From Pseudomonas sp. MAG733B (GTDB lineage: Bacteria > Pseudomonadota > Gammaproteobacteria > Pseudomonadales > Pseudomonadaceae): a stretch of DNA of 64,000 nucleotides. Below the pieces are notes generated by a model. That model searched no databases, was not told the DNA's origin, and saw nothing but the letters and a program-made list of their open reading frames with translations. Shown piece by piece: positions 16,665 to 24,658 of this stretch. The stretch spans positions 5,146,001-5,210,000 of the forward strand of contig NZ_CP145732.1 in the NCBI RefSeq assembly GCF_036884845.1, read 5' to 3'. How positions within the stretch are numbered: position 1 is the first letter of the stretch; every line of letters begins with the position of its first letter. A program made the translations under genes and the position numbers.

Positions 16665-16695
16665 TTGCATTTGCGTATCACGTTGTAGCTATACT
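16665..16695 (+). promoter_or_regulatory. Predicted paaF promoter
   Basis: TTGCAT (16665-16670) and TATACT (16690-16695) are separated by 19 bases. The spacer contains GCGTATCAC, the same motif seen at 16503 and, as TGTATCAC, at 16466. The -10 box is good and the spacer slightly long. It lies about 75 bases upstream of the paaF start. Confidence 0.4.
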
Positions 16696-16772
16696 TGGGC
16701 AAAACCGGCCCCTGCGGCCGATCCAATAACGAGCCGGCACCACGCCGAGCGTGCACCGTGAGGGCATCTGCC

Positions 16773-17546
16773 ATGCCTCAAACCCTTGCCGTCGAACTGA
16801 TAGAGCCTGGCGTTCGCCTGATTACCTTGCAGCGCCCGCAAGCCCTGAACGCCCTGACCACCGAATTACTGGGTGAGCTGGCCGATGAACTGAATGCCGC
16901 GCAAGCCGATGCCGAGACCCGTGTCGTGGTGCTCACCGGCAGTCGCAAGGCCTTCGCCGCCGGCGCCGACATCAAGGAGATGGCCGAGCGCAACCTGGTC
17001 GGCATCCTCGACGACCCGCGCCAGGCCTCGTGGCAAACCATCACCCGCTTCAGCAAACCGCTGATCGCCGCGGTCAACGGCTTTGCTCTGGGCGGTGGCT
17101 GCGAACTGGCGATGCACGCCGACATCATCATTGCCGGTGAAGATGCGCGCTTCGGCCAGCCGGAAATCAACCTCGGGATCATGCCCGGCGCCGGTGGCAC
17201 CCAACGCCTGCTGCGCGCCGTCGGCAAATCCATGGCCATGCAAATGGTCCTGACCGGCGAGCCGATCGACGCCCGTCAAGCCCAGCGCGCCGGCCTCGTC
17301 AGCGAAGTCACGCAACCGGAATTCACCGTCGAACGCGCCCTGCACATCGCTCGCAACATCGCCGCCAAGGCACCGCTGGCGGTGCGTCTGGCCAAAGAGT
17401 CGCTGCTAAAGGCGATGGACACCGACCTCGCCAGCGGCCTGCGTTTCGAGCGCCACGCCTTCACCGTGTTGGCCGGCACCCGCGACCGCGACGAAGGCAT
17501 TGCCGCCTTCCAGGAAAAGCGCAAGCCGACCTTTATCGGCCAGTAA
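16773..17546 (+). CDS. paaF: PaaF, 2,3-dehydroadipyl-CoA hydratase
   Basis: A 257-residue crotonase-fold enzyme. The oxyanion-hole region FAAGADIKEMA (about 63-73) and the second catalytic segment EINLGIMPGAGGTQRL (about 132-147), with two Glu positions typical of true hydratases, are visible. PaaF hydrates 2,3-didehydroadipyl-CoA to 3-hydroxyadipyl-CoA. The start at 16773 (GAGGG site, then MPQTLAVELIEP) agrees with the family; the frame is open upstream to 16695 but crosses the promoter. It is first gene of paaFGHIJK, divergent from paaY. Confidence 0.93.
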   Translation: MPQTLAVELIEPGVRLITLQRPQALNALTTELLGELADELNAAQADAETRVVVLTGSRKAFAAGADIKEMAERNLVGILDDPRQASWQTITRFSKPLIAAVNGFALGGGCELAMHADIIIAGEDARFGQPEINLGIMPGAGGTQRLLRAVGKSMAMQMVLTGEPIDARQAQRAGLVSEVTQPEFTVERALHIARNIAAKAPLAVRLAKESLLKAMDTDLASGLRFERHAFTVLAGTRDRDEGIAAFQEKRKPTFIGQ

Positions 17547-17589
17547 TCCGCCCACGAATTCGAATGACCTCCAAGAGAGCGCCAAGACC

Positions 17590-18381
17590 ATGAACTTCGA
17601 ACACATCCTGTTTTCCATCGAGGCCGGCGTCGCCCTGCTGAGCCTCAATCGCCCGGACCAGCTCAACAGCTTCAATACCCAGATGCATGGCGAAGTGAAG
17701 GAAGCGCTCAAGCAAGTGCGGCAGAACCCGGACGTGCGCGTGTTGCTGCTGACCGGCGAAGGCCGCGGCTTCTGCGCCGGGCAGGATCTGAGCGACCGCA
17801 ACGTTGCGCCGGGCAGCGCCGTGCCGGACCTGGGCGAGTCCATCGAGAAGTTCTACAACCCGCTGATCCGCCAATTGCGCGACCTGCCGATGCCGGTGAT
17901 CTGCGCGGTCAACGGCGTGGCGGCTGGTGCTGGCGCGAACATTCCGCTGGCGTGCGACCTGGTGCTGGCGGCGCGTTCGGCCAGTTTCATTCAGGCGTTC
18001 TGCAAGATCGGCCTCGTCCCTGATTCCGGCGGCACCTGGACGCTGCCGCGCCTGGTTGGCATGGCTCGAGCCAAGGCTTTGGCGCTGCTGGGTAACCGCC
18101 TGAGCGCCGAAAAGGCCGAGCAATGGGGCTTGATTTACCAGTGTGTGGACGACGCCGATTTGCGCGACGAAGCCCTGAAACTGGCACGCCACCTGGCGAC
18201 TCAGCCGACCTACGGCCTGGCGCTGATCAAGCGCAGCCTCAACGCCAGCATGAGCAACAGCTTCGACGAACAGCTTGAGCTGGAGCGCGACCTGCAGCGT
18301 CTGGCCGGCCGCAGCGAGGATTACCGCGAAGGCGTCGGCGCCTTCATGGAAAAACGCACCCCAAGCTTCAAGGGACGCTGA
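17590..18381 (+). CDS. paaG: PaaG, ring-1,2-epoxyphenylacetyl-CoA isomerase
   Basis: A 263-residue crotonase-family isomerase. FCAGQDLSDR forms the oxyanion hole and GLVPDSGGTW carries the Asp that replaces the hydratase Glu, as expected for PaaG. The N-terminus MNFEHILFSIEAGVALLSLNRP is characteristic. PaaG turns the ring epoxide into the oxepin-CoA and also isomerises a later unsaturated intermediate. The start at 17590 is inside a longer open frame reaching 17500; the longer form would overlap paaF and is not conserved. It is 43 bases after paaF. Confidence 0.93.
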   Translation: MNFEHILFSIEAGVALLSLNRPDQLNSFNTQMHGEVKEALKQVRQNPDVRVLLLTGEGRGFCAGQDLSDRNVAPGSAVPDLGESIEKFYNPLIRQLRDLPMPVICAVNGVAAGAGANIPLACDLVLAARSASFIQAFCKIGLVPDSGGTWTLPRLVGMARAKALALLGNRLSAEKAEQWGLIYQCVDDADLRDEALKLARHLATQPTYGLALIKRSLNASMSNSFDEQLELERDLQRLAGRSEDYREGVGAFMEKRTPSFKGR

Positions 18382-18384
18382 GTC

Positions 18385-19902
18385 ATGACCGCACTGAACA
18401 CTAACGCACGCATCGCCGTGATCGGCGCCGGTGCCATGGGCGCGGGGATTGCCCAGGTCGCGGCACAGGCCGGGCATCCGGTGCTGCTGCTGGACAACCG
18501 CCCCGGCGCTGCCGCTCAGGCCATTGAAGGCATCGATCGGCAACTGGGCAAACGGGTCGAGAACGGCAAGCTGTCCGCCGAGTCGCGCAGCGCAACCATC
18601 GCCCGCCTGCAAGCCGTGGAAGCCATCGAGGCGCTGGCCGATTGCGAGCTGATCATCGAGGCCATCGTCGAAAACCTTGAGGTCAAGCGCGCATTGTTCC
18701 GCCAGCTCGAAGGCATTTGCGGCGAACACTGCATTCTGGCCAGCAATACCTCGTCGCTGTCGATTACCAGCATCGCCGCGCAGCTTGATCACCCAGAACG
18801 CCTGCTCGGCCTGCACTTCTTCAACCCGGCGCCGGTCATGGCGCTGGTGGAAATCGTCTCCGGTCTGGCCAGCGATCCGGCACTCGCCGAGTGCCTTTAC
18901 GACACCGCCAAGGCCTGGGGCAAAAAACCGGTTCACACCCGCTCCACACCGGGTTTTATCGTCAACCGCGTGGCCCGACCGTTCTATGCCGAGAGCCTGC
19001 GCCTGCTGCAAGAAGGTGCCGCCGATTGCCCGACTCTCGACGCGTTGATGCGCGAAGCCGGCGGCTTTGCCATGGGCGCGTTCGAGCTGACCGACCTGAT
19101 CGGCCACGACGTCAATTACGCCGTGACCTGCTCGGTGTTCGACGCTTATTACCAGGACACCCGTTTCTTGCCGTCGCTGATCCAGAAAGAGTTGGTGGAC
19201 GGCGGGCGTCTGGGACGCAAGAGCGGTCAGGGTTTCTATAGCTACGCCCAAGGTGCAGAGCGCCCGCACGCCACTGAAATCGGCAGCGATGCGCAGATCG
19301 AAGTTTGTGCCGTGGAAGGCGACCTCGGCATCGCCCGGGGTTTGCTCGCACGCTTGCGTGAACAAGGCGTCCAGATCATCCAGCGTGACGGTCAAGGTTT
19401 GCTGCGGGTCGGTGATGCCGTTCTGGCGTTGAGCGACGGGCGCATGGCTTGCCAGCGCGCCAAGGAAGATGGCCTGCGCAATTTGATCCTGCTGGATCTG
19501 GCGCACGATTACGGCACTGCCAAGCGTATCGCCATCAGCTATGCGGCCGGCATTGATCCGCTAGCGCTCGAACAAGGCATCGCCCTGCTGCAACGGGCCG
19601 GCCTCAAGGTCAGCCTGCTCAGCGACAGCCCGGCCCTCGCCGTCCTGCGCACCGTCGCCATGCTCGCCAACGAAGCCGCCGACGCCCTGCTGCAAGGCGT
19701 GGCTTCTGCCGCCGACATCGATCTGGCAATGCGCGCCGGGGTCAACTACCCGCAAGGCCCGCTGGCCTGGGCCGATGCCGTTGGCCTGCCACACATTCTG
19801 AACGTGCTGGAAAACCTGCAAGCCAGCTATGGCGAAGAACGCTACCGGCCGTCGCTGCTGCTGCGCCGTCGGGTCGCCGAAGGGAGAAACTTCCATGACT
19901 AA
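18385..19902 (+). CDS. paaH: PaaH, 3-hydroxyadipyl-CoA dehydrogenase (two-domain long form)
   Basis: A 505-residue 3-hydroxyacyl-CoA dehydrogenase. The Rossmann motif GAGAMGAGIAQVAAQAG (about 12-28) opens the protein. The catalytic His lies in LGLHFFNPAPVMALVE (about 140-155), followed by the dehydrogenase C-terminal domain with GFIVNRVARPFYAE. A second C-terminal 3HCDH-like domain (about 320-500, ending near GVNYPQGPLAWADAVGL) gives the Pseudomonas long form. It oxidises 3-hydroxyadipyl-CoA to 3-oxoadipyl-CoA with NAD. It begins three bases after the paaG stop and overlaps paaI by 8 bases. Confidence 0.93.
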   Translation: MTALNTNARIAVIGAGAMGAGIAQVAAQAGHPVLLLDNRPGAAAQAIEGIDRQLGKRVENGKLSAESRSATIARLQAVEAIEALADCELIIEAIVENLEVKRALFRQLEGICGEHCILASNTSSLSITSIAAQLDHPERLLGLHFFNPAPVMALVEIVSGLASDPALAECLYDTAKAWGKKPVHTRSTPGFIVNRVARPFYAESLRLLQEGAADCPTLDALMREAGGFAMGAFELTDLIGHDVNYAVTCSVFDAYYQDTRFLPSLIQKELVDGGRLGRKSGQGFYSYAQGAERPHATEIGSDAQIEVCAVEGDLGIARGLLARLREQGVQIIQRDGQGLLRVGDAVLALSDGRMACQRAKEDGLRNLILLDLAHDYGTAKRIAISYAAGIDPLALEQGIALLQRAGLKVSLLSDSPALAVLRTVAMLANEAADALLQGVASAADIDLAMRAGVNYPQGPLAWADAVGLPHILNVLENLQASYGEERYRPSLLLRRRVAEGRNFHD

Positions 19903-20344
19903 TCACGAAGCCATGACACTGGCCAGCGACTGCGCACAAGCATTGTTCCAGCGCGACACCGCCAGTCAGGCCATGGGCATGCGCCTGCTCTCGGCCGGTC
20001 CCGGCTGCGCCCGCGTCGGCATGACCGTGCGCGCCGACATGCTCCAGGGCCACGGCACTTGCCACGGCGGCTACCTGTTCGCCCTCGCCGACTCGGCGTT
20101 TGCCTTTGCCTGCAACAGCTACAACGAAGCCACCGTGGCCATCGGTTGCAGCATCGACTACATCGCCCCGGCGCATCTGGGCGACACGCTGAACGCCGAC
20201 TGCATCGAGCAAAGCCGCTCCGGGCGCACCGGCAACTACGACGTACGCATTGAAAACCAGCAGGGCCAGTTGATCGCCCTGTTCCATGGCAAATCCTACA
20301 AAGTGCGCGGCCCGGTGCTGACGCAGGAGAACCCGAATGAATGA
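19895..20344 (+). CDS. paaI: PaaI, hydroxyphenylacetyl-CoA thioesterase
   Basis: A 149-residue hotdog-fold thioesterase. The segment [22 protein letters not shown] (about 51-72) carries the acidic active-site residue in LADSAF. PaaI hydrolyses stalled ring-hydroxylated phenylacetyl-CoA esters and so recovers CoA. The start at 19895 overlaps the paaH end by 8 bases and the stop overlaps the paaJ start by 8 bases, so translation is coupled. Confidence 0.93.
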   Translation: MTNHEAMTLASDCAQALFQRDTASQAMGMRLLSAGPGCARVGMTVRADMLQGHGTCHGGYLFALADSAFAFACNSYNEATVAIGCSIDYIAPAHLGDTLNADCIEQSRSGRTGNYDVRIENQQGQLIALFHGKSYKVRGPVLTQENPNE

Positions 20345-21548
20345 CGCCCTGATCATCGACGCAGTCCGCACCCCTATCGGTCGCTACGCCGGTGTATTGA
20401 GCAGCGTGCGCGCCGACGACCTCGGCGCGGTGCCGCTGCGCGAACTGCTGCGCCGTCACCCGCAAGTGGACTGGAGCAGCGTCGACGACGTGATCTACGG
20501 CTGCGCCAACCAGGCCGGCGAAGACAACCGCAACGTTGCGCGCATGTCGGCGCTGCTGGCCGGGTTGCCGGTCAGCGTGCCCGGCACCACCCTCAATCGC
20601 CTGTGCGGTTCCGGGCTGGATGCGGTCGGCACTGCGGCGCGCGCCATTCGCAGTGGCGAGGCCGGTTTGATGCTGGTGGGCGGCGTCGAATCGATGTCCC
20701 GCGCACCGCTGGTGATGGGCAAGGCTGAGCAGGCGTTTTCCCGTTCGGCGGAGATCTTCGATACCACCATCGGCTGGCGCTTCGTCAATCCGCTGATGAA
20801 AAAAGCGTTCGGCATCGACTCCATGCCGGAAACCGCCGAGAACGTCGCCGAACAGTTCAACATCTCCCGCGTCGACCAGGACGCCTTCGCCCTGCGCAGC
20901 CAGCAACGCGCTGCCGCCGCCCAGGCCAACGGGCGCTTGGCCAAGGAAATCGTCGCCGTGGAAATTGCCCAGCGCAAAGGCCCGGCCAAAGTGGTCGAGC
21001 ACGATGAACATCCGCGCGGCGACACCACCCTTGAGCAACTGGCCAAACTCGGCACGCCGTTCCGCGAAGGCGGCAGCATCACCGCCGGCAACGCTTCCGG
21101 GGTCAATGACGGCGCTTGCGCGTTGTTGCTGGCCAGCCCGGAAGTCGCCAAGCGCCATGGCCTGACCGCCCGTGGTCGCGTTGTTGCCATGGCCACCGCT
21201 GGCGTCGAGCCACGGATCATGGGCATCGGCCCGGTGCCAGCGACCCGCAAGGTACTGGAACTGGCCAACCTGAGCCTGGCGGACATGGACGTGATCGAGC
21301 TCAACGAAGCGTTCGCCGCACAAGGCCTGGCGGTGTTGCGCGAACTGGGCTTGAGCGACACCGATCCACGGGTCAACCCGAATGGCGGCGCCATCGCTCT
21401 CGGCCACCCATTGGGCATGAGCGGCGCGCGTCTGGTAACCACCGCCCTGCATGAACTGGAAGAACGTAACGGCCGCTACGCCCTGTGCACCATGTGCATC
21501 GGCGTTGGCCAAGGGATCGCGCTGATCATCGAGCGTCTATCCCACTAA
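20337..21548 (+). CDS. paaJ: PaaJ, 3-oxoadipyl-CoA / 3-oxo-5,6-dehydrosuberyl-CoA thiolase
   Basis: A 403-residue thiolase. The nucleophilic Cys lies in [11 protein letters not shown] (about Cys90), the catalytic His in [12 protein letters not shown] and the second Cys in [10 protein letters not shown] near the C-terminus. The RTPIGRYAG start and [11 protein letters not shown] region are of the PcaF/PaaJ type rather than biosynthetic thiolases. It performs two thiolytic steps of the pathway and yields acetyl-CoA and succinyl-CoA. It overlaps paaI. About 100 bases with two hairpins separate it from paaK. Confidence 0.94.
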   Translation: MNDALIIDAVRTPIGRYAGVLSSVRADDLGAVPLRELLRRHPQVDWSSVDDVIYGCANQAGEDNRNVARMSALLAGLPVSVPGTTLNRLCGSGLDAVGTAARAIRSGEAGLMLVGGVESMSRAPLVMGKAEQAFSRSAEIFDTTIGWRFVNPLMKKAFGIDSMPETAENVAEQFNISRVDQDAFALRSQQRAAAAQANGRLAKEIVAVEIAQRKGPAKVVEHDEHPRGDTTLEQLAKLGTPFREGGSITAGNASGVNDGACALLLASPEVAKRHGLTARGRVVAMATAGVEPRIMGIGPVPATRKVLELANLSLADMDVIELNEAFAAQGLAVLRELGLSDTDPRVNPNGGAIALGHPLGMSGARLVTTALHELEERNGRYALCTMCIGVGQGIALIIERLSH

Positions 21549-21560
21549 AGAATCGCGATT

Positions 21561-21619
21561 CCCAAGGAGCCGAGAGGTATCCTTGGGGCATGCACTCAAA
21601 GCCCTTCCGTGAAAGGGCT
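21561..21619 (+). other. Two consecutive hairpins between paaJ and paaK
   Basis: CCCAAGGA (21561-21568) pairs with TCCTTGGG (21580-21587), and AGCCCTT (21600-21606) with AAGGGCT (21613-21619). Neither is followed by a T run, so these are not classical terminators. Inside a polycistronic mRNA they could act as RNase-processing or stability elements, setting paaK level apart from paaFGHIJ. Confidence 0.5.
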
Positions 21620-21647
21620 GGAACACAAAAACAATTCGAGTGAACAC

Positions 21648-22973
21648 ATGAACATGCCAATAGCCCAAGCCGTGCTGAACCCTGTGCTGGACCCGCTGGA
21701 AACCGCCAGCATCGACGAGCTGCGCCAGCATCAGCTCGAGCGCCTGCGCTGGAGCCTGAACCACGCCTATAACAACGTGCCGCTGTACCGTCAGCGCTTC
21801 GATGCGCTGGGCGTGCACCCGGACGACATCAAGTCCCTGGATGACCTGGCGAAGTTCCCCTTCACCACTAAGTCCGACCTGCGCGACAACTACCCGTACG
21901 GCATGTTTGCCGTGCCGATGAACGACATCGTGCGCCTGCACGCGTCCAGCGGCACCACCGGTAAACCGACCGTCGTCGGCTACACCCAGAACGACATCGA
22001 CACCTGGGCCAACGTGGTCGCGCGCTCGATCCGAGCCGCTGGCGGCCGACGTGGCGACAAAGTGCACATCTCCTACGGCTACGGCCTGTTCACCGGCGGC
22101 CTCGGCGCGCATTACGGTGCCGAACGCCTGGGTTGCACGGTGATCCCGATGTCCGGCGGCCAGACCGAAAAACAAGTGCAGCTGATCAAGGATTTCCAGC
22201 CGGACATCATCATGGTCACACCGTCCTACATGCTCAACATCGCCGATGAAATCGAGCGTCAGGGCATCGACCCGCACAAACTGGCCTTGCGCCTGGGCAT
22301 CTTCGGCGCCGAGCCGTGGACCGCCGAACTGCGCAGCGCCATCGAAGCGCGTCTGGGCATCACCGCCCTTGATATCTACGGACTCTCGGAAATCATGGGC
22401 CCGGGCGTCGCCATGGAATGCGCGGAAACCAAGGACGGCCCGACCATCTGGGAAGACCACTTCTACCCGGAAATCATCGACCCGGTGACCGGCGAAGTGC
22501 TGCCGGACGGTCAGATGGGCGAACTGGTGTTCACCTCATTGAGCAAAGAAGCCCTGCCGATGATCCGCTACCGCACCCGCGACCTGACGCGCCTGCTGCC
22601 GGGCACCGCACGGCCGATGCGGCGCATCGACAAGATCACCGGACGCAGCGATGACATGTTGATCATTCGCGGGGTCAACGTGTTCCCGACGCAGATCGAG
22701 GAGCAGGTGCTGAAAATAAAACAGCTTGCCGAGTGCTACGAGATCCATCTGTATCGCAACGGCAACCTGGACAGCGTTGACGTGCATGTGGAGCTAAAGG
22801 CTGAACACCAGCACTTGACCGATGAACAGCAGAAGGCTGTTTGCGGGGAGTTGAGCAAGCACATCAAGACTTACATCGGGATCAGTACGCGGATCGTTTT
22901 ACAGCCTTTCCATTCGATCAAGCGTTCTGAAGGCAAGGCCTGCCACGTTGTGGATAAACGTCCGAAAGCATGA
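21648..22973 (+). CDS. paaK: PaaK, phenylacetate-CoA ligase
   Basis: A 441-residue adenylate-forming ligase. The P-loop-like motif LHASSGTTGKPTVVGYT (about 93-109), the A-loop DIYGLSEIMGPGVAMEC (about 242-258) and the TRDLTRLLPG plus ITGRSDDMLIIRGVNVFPTQIE stretch (about 310-350) match PaaK throughout. It activates phenylacetate with ATP and CoA, the entry step of the pathway. The start at 21648 fits the family; the frame continues to 21609 across a hairpin. A strong terminator follows, closing the paaF-K unit. Confidence 0.95.
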   Translation: MNMPIAQAVLNPVLDPLETASIDELRQHQLERLRWSLNHAYNNVPLYRQRFDALGVHPDDIKSLDDLAKFPFTTKSDLRDNYPYGMFAVPMNDIVRLHASSGTTGKPTVVGYTQNDIDTWANVVARSIRAAGGRRGDKVHISYGYGLFTGGLGAHYGAERLGCTVIPMSGGQTEKQVQLIKDFQPDIIMVTPSYMLNIADEIERQGIDPHKLALRLGIFGAEPWTAELRSAIEARLGITALDIYGLSEIMGPGVAMECAETKDGPTIWEDHFYPEIIDPVTGEVLPDGQMGELVFTSLSKEALPMIRYRTRDLTRLLPGTARPMRRIDKITGRSDDMLIIRGVNVFPTQIEEQVLKIKQLAECYEIHLYRNGNLDSVDVHVELKAEHQHLTDEQQKAVCGELSKHIKTYIGISTRIVLQPFHSIKRSEGKACHVVDKRPKA

Positions 22974-22988
22974 CTGCTGCACCTTTTC

Positions 22989-23015
22989 AGCCCCGCTTTT
23001 GCGGGGCTTTTTTTT
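22989..23015 (+). terminator. Rho-independent terminator of paaFGHIJK
   Basis: AGCCCCGC and GCGGGGCT form an 8-base stem with loop TTTT, followed by eight T residues. It is 16 bases after the paaK stop. Confidence 0.93.
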
Positions 23016-23056
23016 AGTTGTCAACCGCCTACACCTGGATGCCTTAAACCGACTGT

Positions 23057-23620
23057 TCAGAGATTGCGTGCCAGTACACTGCTGACATCGACCCGGTTTT
23101 CATCTTGCGGCACCCGTTCTCTGAGCTGCTCAAGATGCGCGCCCAAACCGCCGATAATGCGCTTTTTGCGCTTGGCAGCTTCAACACGCAGCAGCAGGTA
23201 AAACCCGAACCCCGCTGACGCACCCCACCAGAAACCAAAAAAATAGGCCGCAATCCCCGAAAGCACAGTGGTGACCAACGCTGGAATCCAGTGGGATCTC
23301 GGCGGAACCAGCCGTGCGTACACCCACTCAGGTCTCGTCAACACAACGCTTTGCGAAACACTGTAGTTGCACACAATGGCAGGCAAACCATTCGTGCCTT
23401 TTGCATCCCCGACATAGACGACAGAGAGATCATCGCCTTTGCGAAACCGAAAGTCCGGGTTGCCGAGAACCAATTGCAACTCCAGACCATCAGGCGTTCT
23501 GACCCAGTACTCGTCTTCAATCTCATATTCAACGGGCTCGCGGCGTCGCTCACGGCTCAATATTTCACCACGATGAGTCCAGAACCTGACAACCACATTG
23601 TCGTATTTGTAGTCGTACAT
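23057..23620 (-). CDS. Unrecognised membrane protein, paralogue of its upstream neighbour
   Basis: A 187-residue protein of no family I can name. Residues 1-100 look beta-rich (YEIEDEYWVRTPDGLELQL, RKGDDLSVVYVGD, GLPAIVCNYS). One or two transmembrane helices follow (about 112-145, aromatic and Gly rich), then a basic segment EAAKRKKRI and a short amphipathic tail LGAHLEQLRERV. The same order of elements occurs in the 263-residue protein encoded just upstream, so the pair arose by duplication. The start at 23620 has AGGAA; the frame is open to 23677 but that would overlap the upstream gene. The pair interrupts the paa cluster on the opposite strand. Confidence 0.75.
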   Translation of the reverse strand: MYDYKYDNVVVRFWTHRGEILSRERRREPVEYEIEDEYWVRTPDGLELQLVLGNPDFRFRKGDDLSVVYVGDAKGTNGLPAIVCNYSVSQSVVLTRPEWVYARLVPPRSHWIPALVTTVLSGIAAYFFGFWWGASAGFGFYLLLRVEAAKRKKRIIGGLGAHLEQLRERVPQDENRVDVSSVLARNL

Positions 23621-23639
23621 CGCTATTCCTGAAAATGCA

Positions 23640-24431
23640 TCAACGATTGCGCGAGAGCGCCCGGCGCACGCTGTCACTGTTCAGCGCGGCACTTTCGGTT
23701 TCGGCTGGTGCTAAAGCTGGAGCTGGAGCTGGAGCTGGAGCTGGAGCTTGAGATTCCACCTGAACCGGGATTTCGATCTGGAAAGAAATTTCCGCCTGAA
23801 TCGGGCTTTCGACTCGAGCAGCGACTGGCGCCGGGACTGCGCTTGGCATCTGAACACCATTACCGATCTGGTTTTTCAGCTTCTCAAGGTAGGCATCCAG
23901 ATCGCTGGCCAGCATTTTCTTGCGCTGCGAGCCCTGATATAGCGCGTAGCAAAGGTACGCGGCCGCCGCCAGCAAACCCAGCCCCGCCGTTGCAAAACCG
24001 GCGACGCACAATCCCAGCACGATCAGCAGGGTCTTCCAGTTAAAGGGCCATAGTTCCAGCTCCGTACCGAGCATCTTGCCGTCGCGCAACGCCCAACGCT
24101 TGGCCGCCGTGTGGTTGTGCAGCAGGACGTGTAAAGGGTTGCCGTCCTTCTTCAAGGCACTGATCAAGGAGATTTGTTGCCCGGTACGCAACGGAATGTC
24201 CACGCCGCGCAGCTTCACGTCGTGCTCGATGCCATCGGCGGTCCTGATCCAGAACTCATGGTTGATGATCGACACCGAGCTGACCCGCAACGGTTTCTCT
24301 TCACCACTGTTGCCGCTTACAGGGCCGCCGGTGGTGGTCACGCGGGTTTCGCTGAGTTTTTCGCTGCCCACCACTTCACCGCTCAAAACAGTGAACGCAA
24401 TGGTTTTATCGCCATGGGTGAAGGTGTGCAT
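23640..24431 (-). CDS. Unrecognised membrane protein with Pro-Ala-rich tail
   Basis: A 263-residue protein of unknown function. The N-terminal beta-rich region (about 1-115) includes HEFWIRTADGIEHDVKL, RTGQQISLI and GNPLHVLLHNHT, matching motifs of the 187-residue neighbour. A hydrophobic region (about 133-165, GLCVAGFATAGLGLLAAAAY) gives one or two transmembrane helices. A basic cytoplasmic turn QRKKMLASDLDAYLEKLKNQ and a low-complexity tail with alternating Pro-Ala (about 230-245) follow. It is first of a two-gene minus-strand unit, 20 bases before the next start, and divergent from paaA. Nothing links it to phenylacetate use apart from position. Confidence 0.75.
   Translation of the reverse strand: MHTFTHGDKTIAFTVLSGEVVGSEKLSETRVTTTGGPVSGNSGEEKPLRVSSVSIINHEFWIRTADGIEHDVKLRGVDIPLRTGQQISLISALKKDGNPLHVLLHNHTAAKRWALRDGKMLGTELELWPFNWKTLLIVLGLCVAGFATAGLGLLAAAAYLCYALYQGSQRKKMLASDLDAYLEKLKNQIGNGVQMPSAVPAPVAARVESPIQAEISFQIEIPVQVESQAPAPAPAPAPALAPAETESAALNSDSVRRALSRNR
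23715..23748. repeat. Hexanucleotide microsatellite (AGCTGG)n
   Basis: Five full AGCTGG units plus a partial one lie inside the minus-strand gene and encode the alternating Pro-Ala tract of its tail. Because the unit is six bases, copy-number change would alter tail length without shifting the frame. Confidence 0.85.
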
Positions 24432-24549
24432 TTCGATTCCTTGATGAGTCCACGTCGGTCGATGCGCCGGAGGAAAGGTCCGTCAGCGGCGGATGCTACT
24501 AAGTAGCCACTAGCCTGTCCAGAAACCGTAATCGCCCTCCATACGTCGG

Positions 24550-24611
24550 AAGCGATACAGAAAAATTTACGACACGTTATTTTGTGTTTGATATTAATTT
24601 CTGTATCGCTT
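24550..24611. promoter_or_regulatory. Probable PaaX operator at the paaA promoter
   Basis: A perfect 14-base inverted repeat: AAGCGATACAGAAA (24550-24563) and TTTCTGTATCGCTT (24598-24611), centres about 48 bases apart. The right arm fills the space between the -35 and -10 elements of the predicted paaA promoter, so a bound dimer would block RNA polymerase. Long-spaced palindromes are known PaaX targets. The assignment to PaaX is inference from position and from related half-sites before paaY and paaF. Confidence 0.65.
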
Positions 24612-24616
24612 ATAAA
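24588..24616 (+). promoter_or_regulatory. Predicted sigma70 promoter of paaABCDE
   Basis: TTGATA (24588-24593) and TATAAA (24611-24616) with exactly 17 bases between them, a near-consensus pair. It lies about 43 bases upstream of the paaA start and overlaps the inverted repeat at 24550-24611. Confidence 0.65.
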
Positions 24617-24658
24617 GTTCTCCATGCCTCAGAACAGATTCAAGGCGGGAGACCACAA

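Noticed and set aside
17533..19506. A 657-codon minus-strand frame opposite paaG and paaH
   Set aside because: Antisense shadow crossing two real genes; no plausible start or domain.
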